This document shows positions 34,383 through 46,491 of a stretch of 64,000 nt of DNA, piece by piece. Position 1 is the stretch's first letter; every line of letters starts with the position of its first letter. The stretch spans positions 1,922,001-1,986,000 of the forward strand of contig NC_089441.1 in NCBI RefSeq assembly GCF_026210795.1. The letters run 5' to 3'. This DNA is from Rhizophagus irregularis (Eukaryota; Glomeromycota; Glomeromycetes; Glomerales; Glomeraceae). The position numbers were made by a program, and so were the translations under genes. Below the pieces are notes generated by a model. It did not search any database, was not told where the DNA came from, and was given only the letters and a program-made list of their open reading frames with translations.

Positions 34383-37300
34383 CGTTATGATCTGCATAAA
34401 ATAAAGCATACTATGTAGTTTGCTTAGTATTTTAACGTGCTGTGGCCTTGTAACTCGTTTTGGGATTTCATAATATTTGTCGCATTTTAACGAACTTTTC
34501 AAAAAAAAAAAACCCTTTAATCGGATTCTTTATACAAACCTGACTCAGTCCCAGTTTGATTTTTTGTGTGAAGTTCACTTTAAAATCAAAAACCTTGAAT
34601 ATATACAATTGTTTCGTTCAACAATTGGGCTATTTCCAATATTATAGTTAAATTAATGTTGTTACCTTTTTTTTTAAAAAAAAGTCAAACATTAAAGAAT
34701 GATTTTAGATATCAAATGTACTATTTAATTTAAAATAAAATTTACGTTTTTCTTGACTATTCGGTTAAAGAATGTTGCACGAAAATGTAGAAAACTAATA
34801 AGTCATTTCTAATATAACATTTAGACAACAAAGTAATTGATGCTTGATTATATGACCCGCAGTCAATTAGCCAATAAAGCACTATGGGAAAATTTGCACC
34901 ATAATTGTAAAATTAAAGTTAGAACTACTGTCTTATTCTCGGTTTATCAGCGTTCATTTATTGAAATAAATCTTTAAAATCAGCAACAATTATCCAAAAA
35001 GTAATGGCGAAATTATTGATATAAATATTAAAATTCTTATACTTGGATTGTTTAATCATATCTTTTCAATGCGATTCTTGGTTACCGCTTTCTAAATATA
35101 ATTCTTTTACATTCTTCTAACTAAAGACCCGATGACTTTGATGAATATAGCTCTCCGGATAGTTCATGTCCTACATCAAGGAAAGTTCTATTATCTAATA
35201 TCCAAATACTAATATATATAAAGGTTCCTTGTGTATTGTGAGTTTAATATTTTTTTTCCACTTGTTACTCTAGAAAAAAGATTTTTCGGTCATCATATTA
35301 CTAAATTTGTAATTTACCCTAACCTGGCCCGAATTGTGATACTGTCCAGGTTCGTAGTAAGTTTCTGTCAAAAATATACAACAATATAATTTCCATTAAT
35401 CAGAATTAAATTCATCCAACTAAAAACTACTTACATAAATTTTTTGGCCAATTCATGATCACAATGTTCTAGTAAACTGAATAAACTCGGTTATTATGTA
35501 GTCGTTTGAGTTGAATATATTTTCTTTGAAGATACAAAACATTTCAAACTTCATAAATGTCGTTCAAACTATGGTGATTTCACATCGTATAGAAATTTCA
35601 AATATGTTTCTAAGTATTGATTTTGCTTGGACATCTCTTTTTTTTTCAGTCTTACAAACTACTTATATCTTCCAAAGTTGATATTAACTTTAAGATATCT
35701 CCCTCCCAAACTTTTTTGAGTTTCTTATATAGTGGTTCTGAGAGAATTTTAAGGGTTTTATCCATTCTTTTCCTCAAATTTATATTTTAAACGATACATT
35801 TGTTTCAGACTTGGATTTATTAGTCAGGGTGATGTCATAAATCATCATTATTTATATAACTAAAGAATTCGGGTGTAATTGTATAAATAATTTTGAATGG
35901 TTTTGTTGTCGATCTTGTGTTAGTCATTCAAGTGACTGTCGAGATTTTGATCGGATACCTTTTGAATTGTGCGACTTGTGATCCTTGATCTATTCCGTAA
36001 TGAATAATTTGATTGGCTGTTAAGTGACTTACGTTAATCTGAGAGATTTTCATCGCTAATATAGTTTTGGTTAATGAAATTTTCAATCGGATATTTTTTT
36101 TAGCTATTAACGAAAAAAAGCTTAAATTTGTCTTACTAATCATGCTTTCATTTTCGGTCATGCGATCGGCCGCAGCAGATCAATTAAAATCTTTTTTTTT
36201 TTGATCTCTTTTTTTAGACTGAATCTTTTTGTTTTTAATAATATTTTTTTTTCAGTCTTTTTTTAGAACGGATTTTTTTTTAATAATATTTTTACAGTCT
36301 CTTTTTGTTAGACTGGATCATTTTTAATATTATTTAATGGCTGTTTCTTAGTAGTTATATTTTAATAATTTTTCTTTTCAAGTTTTTTTTAAAACTGAAA
36401 TTTTAATATTTTTCATTCTGCTTTTTTTCTCTTCAGTTATAATAATCTATACTAATATTTTTTTTATGAAATTTATATTTATTATTATTATTATTATTAA
36501 CTTATATATGTAAAGGTATGTTATCATTATTATTTATTTCGACTTTTAGGCTTAGATCTAGATCGGTGATCGGAACCAGATTGACGCTGCCCGCGGTCCT
36601 ACGATAAGCATGATTTTTTATTTTTAATGATTTTTCTATTTTTTTTCTTTTTTTCGTTTTTCATTCTTTCACCTCTTAGGTTTTGATCAGTGATATAATC
36701 AAAAATAAAATTGAATAAATATGGCTTTGTATGATTTTTTTTTAATATATTAATTCAGACTCATTTAATCCTGTTGCAACGTTCACCTTCAGTGTAAACA
36801 CACCTTTCCTGTTATTAGCAGCAGACTACAGCTAAAATAGCACACACATATATATATTATATATGATATTAAAAAATTTATCAGAGTACTTGAATTGCGA
36901 AATTAATATAGACGGTCAATTAGTATCATGTCATTAACATTATCAGTTATATATATACTTCAATATTTAGGGAAGTTGAATGTTGAATAAGACAACTATA
37001 AATGTGAACAGTATCACAATACCGTTAACGTTATTACGTTATTAACGCCAAATTTATTAAAATTTCGTCAAAAAGGAAGAGAAATTTTTAATATTTCTTA
37101 CTTTAAAAAATATTCGCGTATAATGTTGATAATAGAGAATAATGACATAGGTTTTCTTATCTTCCTTAATTCATTTTGTGTTGAAGTGATGAAATATTTT
37201 TGAAAAATTCTTTAAAAAAATTATCCACGAAATACGGAACTTACAAACTAACGAAATCGTTGAATAATTTTATTTACCATTACATATCATACTATGAATA

Positions 37301-37994
37301 ACAAAGATTTCTTGATTAAAAATAATGTTACAATTGTTTTGTTAATTTTTTTATTAAAAAATGTTCTGCATTAAAAGAAGCTAAACCCTGTGATATTAGT
37401 GAAAAAGTGGATACCTTTAATCTTATTTTACAGATATTCAATTTGATTAAGCGAATTCTTCCGAAAAAATTAATATATAAGACAATTATACGTCGTAATG
37501 TTATTTTCTTAATAAAGCAATAATGATGTATAATACTACCGTAAACGGTTGACTAAAGTATCCCCATAGTAACCTTCCTTCATTTTATCTTTAATGGATC
37601 TGTCGTGTTTGATATAACCTTATCGGTATCAAATAAAGCGATATTTTTAGATTAAATCATGTTTATAGCTGAAATTCCAAGTAGTGATTGGTTTAATAAG
37701 AAATTGCAAGCGTCGTTATTGCTTATTTCATTTTTAATAATAAGGATAAAGTATTAACCAAATAAATATTAAATCGATTCTTTGTATTGATCAGCGAACG
37801 AATTAGAAGTACAGTTTTTGGGTTAGACCTAAAAATAGCAATATTCGGTGGTACCGGAAAAAAATTCCGCATTCCGGTATATACAAAGAAATTTCTTTCG
37901 AAAACATATTTAAAGAACGTTTAAATTTATTTATTTCACACGAAATTTTTTTTTTCTTTTGATATTTTATTTTAAATCGCGAAATAAAAAGAAA
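34383..37994. other. Long non-coding stretch
   Basis: AT-rich, with scattered GC-richer patches (about 35930-36010, 36145-36180 and 36555-36605) that may be old relics. An open frame at 36161-35928 (minus) has no recognisable domain. A TTATTA microsatellite occurs near 36480-36500. No gene can be supported. Confidence 0.45.
36190..36435. repeat. T-rich imperfect tandem repeats
   Basis: Units of about 60-70 bp built from TTTTTTTAGACTGAATC-like and TTTTTAATAATATTTTT motifs recur three to four times with drift (CAGTC TTTTT junctions near 36255 and 36295). It is low-complexity, minisatellite-like DNA. Confidence 0.5.
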
Positions 37995-39435
37995 ATGCAA
38001 CAGAAATTATATTTGTCGATCTTAAATAATTTTGAAATTTTATACAATTCAAAAAAGAATTACGATGTTATCATACAAACTAGTGAAGAAAATAAAGTGA
38101 TCTATGCTCATTCACTTGTACTTTGTTGTCAGTCAAGTTATTTTGATACGGCATTTTCTGATAATTGGGCTGAAAAAGAAAATGGAAAATTTATATTTAA
38201 GAAACCAAACGTTTCGTATCGTATTCTTAAAATTATTATCAGGTATAATAAACGTTACTTCCTATAACTATAAATTTTTCTTATTTATATCTTAAATCAT
38301 TATTATTTTTTTTTTTAGATATTTATATTGTGGACAAATAGATTTAACCATCCGAAGTGGATTAGATATTTTAAAATTATTAGCTGCAGCGGATGAATTT
38401 GGAATAAACACACTTAGCGAATATATTAAAGAATTTTTAATTAAAAATTTAAAAGATTTCTTACAAAATGATTCTCTCAAGTTTCTTGAATTTGTTTTTC
38501 AACACGAAACCTTTGCTGTATTGAACGACTACTGTTTGAAAACAATTTGTCAGGAACCGATGATTTTATTTGGAACTGATAAGATATTGGCACTACCTGA
38601 ACATATATTAGAAACATTGCTTAGACGAGATGATCTTGCACTTGATGCAATTGAAGTATGGAATAACTTGATCAAATGGGTTCACGCACAACAACCTACT
38701 GTTAATAAAGATCCTTCTAAGTGGACTAAGGATGAATTAACTTTGATGGAAAGGACAATCTTAAAATTTATTTCATTAGTTAAGTTTTACGATATACCCT
38801 CTGAAGAATATTATGAAGAAGTAATGCCCTATGAAGATTTGTTGCCAAAAAAATTAAGAAATGAAATCTTAAAGTCTTATTTGGCCCCAGGAAAACAAAT
38901 GAAATCACCATCCAGGTCGTCCGTTCTTGTAAATGATGAACATCTAGCTCAATTTGCAAGTTGGATATATAAAAAAGACGAAATTTTACAAAAAATTCCA
39001 TACAAATTTAATGTTATCTTTCGTGCTAGTATAGATGGTAATACAGCTGCAGATTTCCATGCCAAATGTAATGATAAAGGAGCAACTATTGTTGTTGCAA
39101 AAATTAAGGGATCAAATAAAGTAGTTGGAGGATATAACCCACTTGATTGGAATGGAAATGGCGATAAAAGTACGCCAGATAGTTTCTTATTTATATTCGA
39201 AAATTATAATAATATTTGTACTGGTAGAATAGGTAGAGTAATTCGTGAATCACATGCTGTACGTTGTCTTACTGATTATGGTCCACTTTTTGGATCTTAT
39301 AACCGTGGTAGTAATGATATAATGGTAACTAGAGATGGTAAATGGAGTTCTGTAACAAATTCATATCCTAATATTAACATTCCGAGAAATTTTGAAATTG
39401 ATGATTATGAAGTTTTTCAGGTTGTTAAAAAATAA
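37995..39435 (+). CDS. BTB-BACK-TLDc protein, two exons
   Basis: Exon 1 is 37995-38242 and exon 2 is 38319-39435, with the family intron; the product is 454 residues. BTB includes YDVIIQTSEENK and YAHSLVLCCQSSYFDTAFS; BACK includes LLAAADEFGIN and VWNNLIKWVHAQQPTV; TLDc includes FNVIFRASIDGN, GGYNPLDWNGNGD and YEVFQVVKK. The BTB domain is about two residues shorter than in the 22.7-29.4 kb units, as in the next gene. Exon 2 has no in-frame ATG before the middle of BACK, so exon 1 is needed for translation. The gene is adjacent to and in the same direction as three relatives. Confidence 0.88.
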
Positions 39436-39973
39436 TTAAATTACCTTTTGTATTAATTTTATTTTACGGAATGTAAACTTGTTTTAATAAATGCTAAATT
39501 TATAAAAGAAATAATTATCAACCTATTATTCCATAGTTTGTCTAAGTTACAGATTTGAGTATGTTTAAAGTAAATAATGTTTATAATAAAACTAAAAATC
39601 TTTATTCGCATTTATCATTAGTTAAGATTCATTTCTTTTAATATCTGAACACGATCATAATGCATTTATTTTGTTGATGATATCATATTTAATATAATTC
39701 TAACCATTATTGTATCAGAATCCGTTTAGGCTGGCCAAATACCATAATGTCGCTTTCTTAAAATTATCAGATTTAGGTGTTTGGATACCTCCGTCATTTA
39801 CCCGATCGACAAAAGGATCTAACCATCGTTCGGAAATTTGTCACACTATCTGCTACGGGAATTTGTTACACAATTGAGTTTGTGTCAATATTTATCGCCG
39901 TGTAACGTGCGTTACGTGCGTAACATATAAATTCATTAGCCGTGAATGTGTAAATCCCTTTTTTTTTTACAAA
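39436..39973. other. Intergenic region shared with the next gene copies
   Basis: Blocks at about 39480-39770 (ending GGCTGGCCAAAT) recur after the next gene at 41470-41784, and 39865-39973 (TGTAACGTGCGT, AATTCATTAGCCGTGAAT) recurs at 43140-43234 before the third copy. The spacer was duplicated together with the gene; conservation near the start codon suggests promoter sequence. Confidence 0.6.
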
Positions 39974-41452
39974 ATGCTGCAGAAACTATGTGTACCAGTT
40001 TTAAACAACTTTGAAAATTTATATAATTCAAAAAAGAATTATGATGTTATAATACAAGCTGGTGAAGAAAATAAAGAAATTTATGCTCATTCAGTTGTAC
40101 TTTGTTGTCAGTCAAATTATTTTGACACAGCATTTTCTGATAATTGGGCTGAAAAAAAGGATGGAAAATTTATATTTAAGAAACCAAATATTTCACAACA
40201 TATTCTTGAAATTATTATAAGGTATTAAAATTTTAGTTAAAATTATCTAATTATTTTCATAAATTTTTTATTTACAGTTAATTAATAAATTATAAATAAT
40301 AAATAAATATATAGATATTTATATTGCGGACAATTAGACTTAAGCATCGAGAAAGGTTCAGATATTTTAAAATTATTAGTTGCTACAGAAGAACTTGGAT
40401 TAAATATTCTTAATGAATTTATTCAAGAATTTTTAATTGAGAATCAAAACGAATATTTGCAAAATGACCCTCTTGGCGTTCTTGAACTTGTTTCTCAACA
40501 TGAAACCTTTACAAATTTAAAGGATAGCCTTTTAGAAATTATTTGTCATGAGCCAAAGATTTTATTTGGGACTGATAAAATATTGTCACTACCTGCACAG
40601 ATATTGGAATCATTGCTTAAACGAGAAGATCTTGCATTAGACGAAATTGAAATATGGGACAACTTAACTAAATGGGCTCATGCACAACAACCTACCGTTG
40701 ATAAGAATCCTTTTGAATGGACCAAAAATGAATTAGCTTTAATGGAAAGAACACTCTTGAAGCTTATCCCATTAATCAGATTTCACGATATAACCTCCAA
40801 AGCATATTATGAGAAAGTAATACCTTATGAAGATCTGTTTCCAAAAAAATTAAGACTTGAAATTATGAAGTTTTACTTGACTTCAGATATAAAACAGATA
40901 GGATTATTACCATCAAGGTCTTTTTTTAGTGCCATTGATTCTGTTATTATAAATACGAAATATATAGCATTATTTACAGGTTGGATAGACAAAAAAGAAG
41001 CCGTGAAAGAGACTTATAAATTTAATCTTATTTTCCGTGCTAATAGAGATGGTAATACAGCTGCAAGTTTTCATGCTAAATGGAATGATAAAGGAGCAAC
41101 TATTGTTGTTGCAAAAATTAAGGGATCAAATAAAGTAGTTGGAGGATATAATCCACTCGATTGGAATGGAAGTGGTGATAAAAATACTCCGAATAGTTTT
41201 ATATTTACATTTGAAAATTATAATAACATAAGTACAGGTAAAATTGGAAGAGTAATTCAAAGATCACATGCCATTCGTTGTTATGATACTTATGGACCAC
41301 TTTTTGGTAATAGTAATAATGGTAGCAATGATATAATGGTAACTAATGATGGTAAATGGAGTTCTGTAACAAATTCATATCCTAATCTTAACATCCCAAG
41401 AAATTTTGAAATTGATGATTATGAAGTTTTTCAGGTGGTTAAAAATAATTAA
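39974..41452 (+). CDS. BTB-BACK-TLDc protein, two exons
   Basis: Exon 1 is 39974-40221 and exon 2 is 40315-41452; the product is 461 residues. BTB: YDVIIQAGEENK, YAHSVVLCCQSNYFDTAFS. BACK: LLVATEELGLN, IWDNLTKWAHAQQPTV. TLDc: FNLIFRANRDGN, GGYNPLDWNGSGD, ending YEVFQVVKNN. In TLDc the family's nearly constant Cys in FHxKC-N is Trp here (TGG at 41081-41083). It is the closest relative of the broken copy at 43235-44982 over BTB and BACK. Confidence 0.88.
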
Positions 41453-41804
41453 ATTACCTTTTTTCGCAATTTGTATTAATTTTATTATGGAATATAAACT
41501 GGTTTTAATAAATAAATTATCAACCTATTATTCCATAGTTTATTTGTCTAAGTTACAGATTTGAGTACGTGTAAAGTAAATAATGTTCATAATAAAACTA
41601 AAAACTTTATTTGCATTTATCGTTATTTAGTAAGATTCATTTCTTTTATATTATCTGAATATGATAATGCATGGTACTTTAGTAAAATATACTTCCTAAA
41701 CATTATTTATTATTTCGTTGATGATATTATATTCAAATATAATTCTGTTCATTATTATATCAGAATCCATTTAGGCTGGCCAAATGTAAAGATGTAGTAC
41801 GTAC

Positions 41805-41815
41805 TAATTATCTTG
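41805..41815 (+). repeat. Target-site duplication, left copy
   Basis: TAATTATCTTG here and again at 43121-43131 flank the truncated LINE exactly, an 11-bp duplication of the kind made by target-primed reverse transcription. Confidence 0.75.
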
Positions 41816-43120
41816 CGTTACTCCAATGATACTAACAATGATGATAAAGCGGACCAACTCGCTAAAGATGGTAGATATATAGATACTCACGTTCCCTCAC
41901 AAACTGTTACGCTCCTTTGGGACCAAAATTTACCCCTTGACAAAGATATCCGGAAATGTATTGGTAAAATTATCGACTACAAACGACTCGATAACCATCT
42001 CAACCATCAGGACTTATCTGACATCAGAAATTTCACTAAAAATCATTTGTTCAATTGGGTTGTTTCTTCCAAATTTTTTCACCATAATTCACGTAACAAT
42101 ACCACCTGTGATACTCACTCCAAAGATACTAGTTGGAAAATCAAAGTTTCTACAAACACTTTACCGACCCTTGACATATTAAACAGGAACTTTCCGGATC
42201 TCATTAAAGATAATACGACTTGCTTACTTTGCCATGCCACCCACCGCGGAAATTAATGAACACATTTGGAAGTGTTGTGAGCTCCTCCCTCATATTAAAG
42301 ATACCTTTAGAAATTTGGCGACGATTGCACAAGGAATTCTAAACAAAGAAGCGGACAAACTTAACCTTTACATCACTGACACGATTAAATACTCAAATAT
42401 TTTTTGCTGGTCCATTAATGATAATACACCGATAACTGATAATGCTCTCCTGCTTTTACGTTCATACGTTTCGGAGGATTTATACCTTTCATTTCAATAC
42501 TCACAAATCCACAGTCATGGCGTTACTTAAATTTATGGAATTATCTAACCACTCTATCAAAGTAATATTTGGAAAGTTCGATCTCGGGCTTGGAAACAAT
42601 GGAATATATATATATATAACCCAACACGGTATAACCAAGAATAGTTTCAAATGATACAAACGTTCCTCTTCCAGATGTTTAAATGTCCCCATCATTCTCC
42701 ATCTTTACGAGGTTATATTTGTCCTCAAACGGTATCCTTTCGCAATTATTATAAATAATTGGGCGGATTTAATTTTTATTATTCTTGCCTCTTCTAATTT
42801 TTTACATAGCGGTTCGATGTTTCAGCAGTTAAATGATGGTTTTTCTGCAGAGGTTTCCACTTTTTCTTTTCCTCAACGTTCTGTTACTTTTATGGTTTAG
42901 TTCACCTACGTGCTAGAATTGTTCTTGTTTATAGTTTAATTATTTACTGTCTTGATTCGGTCGGGCTTCTAGTCAGTTATAATTTTAATTCTACTAGTTA
43001 GGGCTCGATTATTATTGGGTGAAGTTTCTATATTGTGTTTTTTTATAAATTTTTTTTTAGTCTAGAAAAGTTTCAATGTAATCCTCCTAACTAACCATAA
43101 AATAAATAAAATAAATAAAG
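41816..43120 (+). mobile_element. 5'-truncated LINE-type retrotransposon fragment
   Basis: The insert is bounded by an 11-bp direct repeat and ends in an A-rich tail (AAAATAAATAAAATAAATAAAG). Its first frame carries the end of an RNase H-like domain (NDDKADQLAKDG) and, after a frameshift near 42230, a zf-RVT-like cysteine/histidine cluster (CLLCHAT, then NEHIWKC), as found behind reverse transcriptase in LINE ORF2 proteins. Further stops and frameshifts follow. The 5' part with the reverse transcriptase is missing. It sits in the spacer between two BTB gene copies and can be delimited by comparison with 39436-39973. Confidence 0.8.
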
Positions 43121-43131
43121 TAATTATCTTG
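43121..43131 (+). repeat. Target-site duplication, right copy
   Basis: Second copy of TAATTATCTTG, directly behind the A-rich tail of the LINE fragment. Confidence 0.75.
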
Positions 43132-43234
43132 TGAATTTGCGTCAATGTTTATCATCATGTAACGTGCGTGACGTTAGTACACATACAAATTCATTAGCCG
43201 TGAATCTTTTTTTTTAAATTTCTTTCTTTACAAA

Positions 43235-44982
43235 ATGCTGCAGAAACTATGTGTACCCTATAAAAAAAGAAAATTCGGAATTTGTCCTGAAAAGTATGGA
43301 AAATGTCCGGAAATTTTTCGTGCGTCCGGAAAACATTCGGAAACGGTCATGTTTTGGAACATTTTCCGGACGCTCGATTCTGGACAAATTCTGGACAAAT
43401 TCTGGAGTGTCAAGAAAATGTCTGGAATTTGTGCGTCCGGAAAGTGTTCCAAAACGTGACCGTTTCTGAATGTTTTCCGGACGCACGGAAAATTTCTGGA
43501 CATTTTCCATACTTTTCAAGACAAATTCCGAATTTTCTTTTTTTATAGGGGTACCAATTTTATACAACTTTGAAAATTTATATAATTCAAAAAAGAATTA
43601 TGATGTTATAATACAAGCTGGTGAAGAAAATAAAGAAATTTATGCTCATTCAGTCGTACTTTGTTGTCAGTCAAATTAGCATTTTCTGATAATTGGGCTG
43701 AAAAAAGGGATGGAAAATTTATATTTAAGAAACCAAATATTTCACAACATATTCTTGAAATTATTATAAGGTATTAAAATTTTGGTTAAAATTATCTATT
43801 TATTTTCATAAATTCTTTACTTAACAATAAATTATAAATAATAAATAAATATATAGATATTTATATTGTGGACAATTAGACTTAAGCATCGAGAAAGGTT
43901 CAGATATTTTAAAATTATTAGTTGCTACAGAAGAACTTGGATTAAATATTCTTAATGAATTTATTCAAGAATTTTTAATTGAATATTTGCAAAATACCGA
44001 CCCTCTTGGAGTTCTTGAACTTGTTTTTCAACATAAAACCTTTACAAATTTAAAGGATAGCCTTTTAGAAATTATTTGTCATGAGCCAAAGATTTTATTT
44101 GGGACTGATAAAATATTGTCACTACCTGCACAGATATTGGAATCATTGCTTAAACGAGAAGATCTTGTATTAGACGAAATTGAAATATGGGACAACTTAA
44201 CTAAATGGGCTCATGCACAACAACCTACCGTTGATAAGAATCCTTTTGAATGGACCAAAAATGAATTAGCTTTAATGGAAAGAACACTCTTGAAGCTTAT
44301 CCCATTAATCAGATTTCACGATATAACCTCCAAAGCATATTATGAGAAAGTAATACCTTATGAAGATTTGTTTCCAAAAAAATTAAGACTTGAAATTATG
44401 AAGTTTTACTTGACTTCAGATATAAAACAGATAGGATTATTACAATCAAGGTCTTTTTTAGGTACTATTGATTCTGTTATTATAAATAAAGAATATATAG
44501 CATTATTTACAGGTTGGATAGACAAAAAAGAAGCCGTGAAAGAGACTTATAAATTTAATCTTATTTTCCGTGCTAATAGAGATGGTGATACAGCTGCAAG
44601 TTTTCATGCTAAATGTAATGATAAAGGAGCAACTATTGTTGTTGCAAAAATTAAGGGATCAAATAAAGTAGTTGGAGGATATAACCCACTTGATTGGAAT
44701 GGAAATGGCGATAAAAGTACGCCAGATAGTTTCATATTTATATTCGAAGATTATAATAATATTTGTACTGGTAGAATAGGTAGAGTAATTCGTGAATCGC
44801 ATGCTGTACGTTGTCTTATTGATTATGGTCCACTTTTTGGATCTTATAACCGTGGTAGTAATGATATAATGGTAACTAGAGATGGTAAATGGAGTTCTGT
44901 AACAAATTCATATCCTAATATTAACATCCCGAGAAATTTTGTAATTGATGATTATGAAGTTTTTCAGGTGATTAAAAAGTAA
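43235..44982 (+). pseudogene. BTB-BACK-TLDc copy broken by a fold-back element
   Basis: The ATG and first codons (MLQKLCVP) match the gene at 39974, but a 295-bp element (43256-43550) is inserted after the seventh codon and introduces stops. Further on, exon 1 lacks 10 bp (around 43678, between CAGTCAAATT and AGCATTTTC), a second frameshift. Exon 2 (43857-44982) is intact: BACK with IWDNLTKWAHAQQPTV and a full TLDc ending YEVFQVIKK. Exon 2 is a mosaic: upstream of about 44610 it follows the 39974-41452 gene, downstream it follows the 37995-39435 gene. A shortened product from an internal start is possible but unproven. Confidence 0.85.
43256..43550. mobile_element. 295-bp fold-back MITE with GTA target duplication
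   Basis: It starts CCCTATAAAAAAAGAAAATT and ends with the complement. Arms of about 118 bp (43256-43373 and 43433-43550) pair with only a handful of mismatches, around a loop of about 60 bp holding a short TCTGGACAAAT repeat. GTA flanks both ends (43253-43255 and 43551-43553), and the undisturbed site GTGTACCAG is kept in the paralogue near 39994. Open frames inside are mirror images produced by the palindrome. Confidence 0.85.
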
Positions 44983-45888
44983 GAGGCTTAGTATTTTGTG
45001 AATTAATTTTATACAATATGAGATTACTTCTTCAAACTAGTATTAAATTATTCATGTTTGAATGCCGTTAACAATAGTTTCTTTATAATCATTGTACTGT
45101 ACTTCATCTTTAATCATTGGATCCAATGATACCGCTTCATAATGACTGAAAAGTAAAATATTTTTGATTCGTAAATTCAGCAACCATGTGCGGTATTTAT
45201 ATTTAATATTCGGGTTTTTTACTGTTTATGCTAAGTACAAAATGACATCGTATACAAAAATATCGTACTATAAAAATTTTTCTAAAATAACTCTAATTCG
45301 CTAAAAATCATAGATGTTCTTCTTGAAATGTGTGTTCACTTTTTTGCCGGAAAAAATATTTTTTTTATATGTTCGTTTATATGTTTTACGTAAGCACCTA
45401 TGGATTCAGCGGTAAAACTACACATAAAATTTTAACAATTTCGCTTTGATTAAACTAAAAGCTGTATTATCTACTTTAATTTACGGATTTTTAGAGATTC
45501 ACGAAGTACTAAGTTATTAACCTGAAAATCAATTATATCCACGTGTTAGTCGTGCTACACATGACACAATTGACACATGATCGTCCGAATTATTAACTAG
45601 AAGTCAAAATGCTGATAACAATAAATATACATGTTTAATAAATCAACCGTTCATTTTTTTTTTATTTCATACAAATGTTTAACATTATTAAATAACAATG
45701 AAGAAATTATATCTCTTCAAATTCTGCATTATTTATATTGACGATAATTGTTGTATGCGGATCTTCAGTATTGCTATCTCCGTTACACTTCGAAGGACTT
45801 TTGATGGTGTAAAAATTTTATGTTAAGCCATCCTGGTTAAAGACCGTCGCTGCGTACTTTCTATAACTTTCGGCAGTACTTGCAGCAG
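44983..45888. other. Spacer
   Basis: AT-rich DNA downstream of the broken BTB copy. No gene or element end is recognised. Confidence 0.5.
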
Positions 45889-46061
45889 CCCTATAAAAAC
45901 ATTTATTAGTTATTTCTGTAAAAATGAGCCTTTCCCGGATCCATTTATGGAAAATGAAAATAATTCGATAAATTCCGTGATATAAGGTTATTAATTCCGG
46001 AAACATGATCCTATTACGGAAAAGATGGAATATAAAAAACAGATCGACTTTTTTTGCAGGG
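45889..46061. mobile_element. 173-bp CCCTATAAAA-type mini-element, CAG target duplication
   Basis: It starts CCCTATAAAAAC, ends TTTTTTTTGCAGGG and is flanked by CAG on both sides (45886-45888 and 46062-46064). Its body is the inverted counterpart of 30781-30953. An open frame on the minus strand (46006-45818) lies over it and is incidental. Confidence 0.65.
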
Positions 46062-46392
46062 CAGGTTACCTTAAATTTGTAGGTACCTGCTATAAAAAAT
46101 CAATGTATTAGAAGAAATGGTTATTACTAAGAGAATGGTTGACACTAGAAATTTTCTAATGATCTAGCTATAAACGTTACAACTTTCTAATATTTGAATT
46201 TATTAATAAAAAGAATCCGCTGCGTAAATCAACCAGTACGTGTCGAAAAAATATAGAAGATACTCGCCGTAAATCATATGTTAATTAATGATCTTTTGAT
46301 TATCATAAAATTTACAGTATTCCGACAAATACAATATTAAAATCCGTGACAAGTTCATTTATTACTAATTAAGATTTTACTTCCCTCATATA

Positions 46393-46491
46393 CCCTATAA
46401 AAATTTTTTCAGAAAAATGATCACGTGCCTGAGTTTCTTCGGAATAATGATCATTTATCGGAGTTTTTCCAGAATTTTTTTTTTTATAGGG
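46393..46491. mobile_element. 99-bp CCCTATAAAA-type mini-element
   Basis: It starts CCCTATAAAAATTTTTTC and ends TTTTTTTTTTATAGGG, with the internal ATGATCACGTGCCTGAG block shared with 30285-30368. The flanks are ATA and ACA, so a 3-bp duplication with one later change is possible. Confidence 0.6.

Noticed and set aside
43247-43567. Several open frames on both strands over the fold-back element
   Set aside because: The palindrome makes mirror-image frames; none has a family match.
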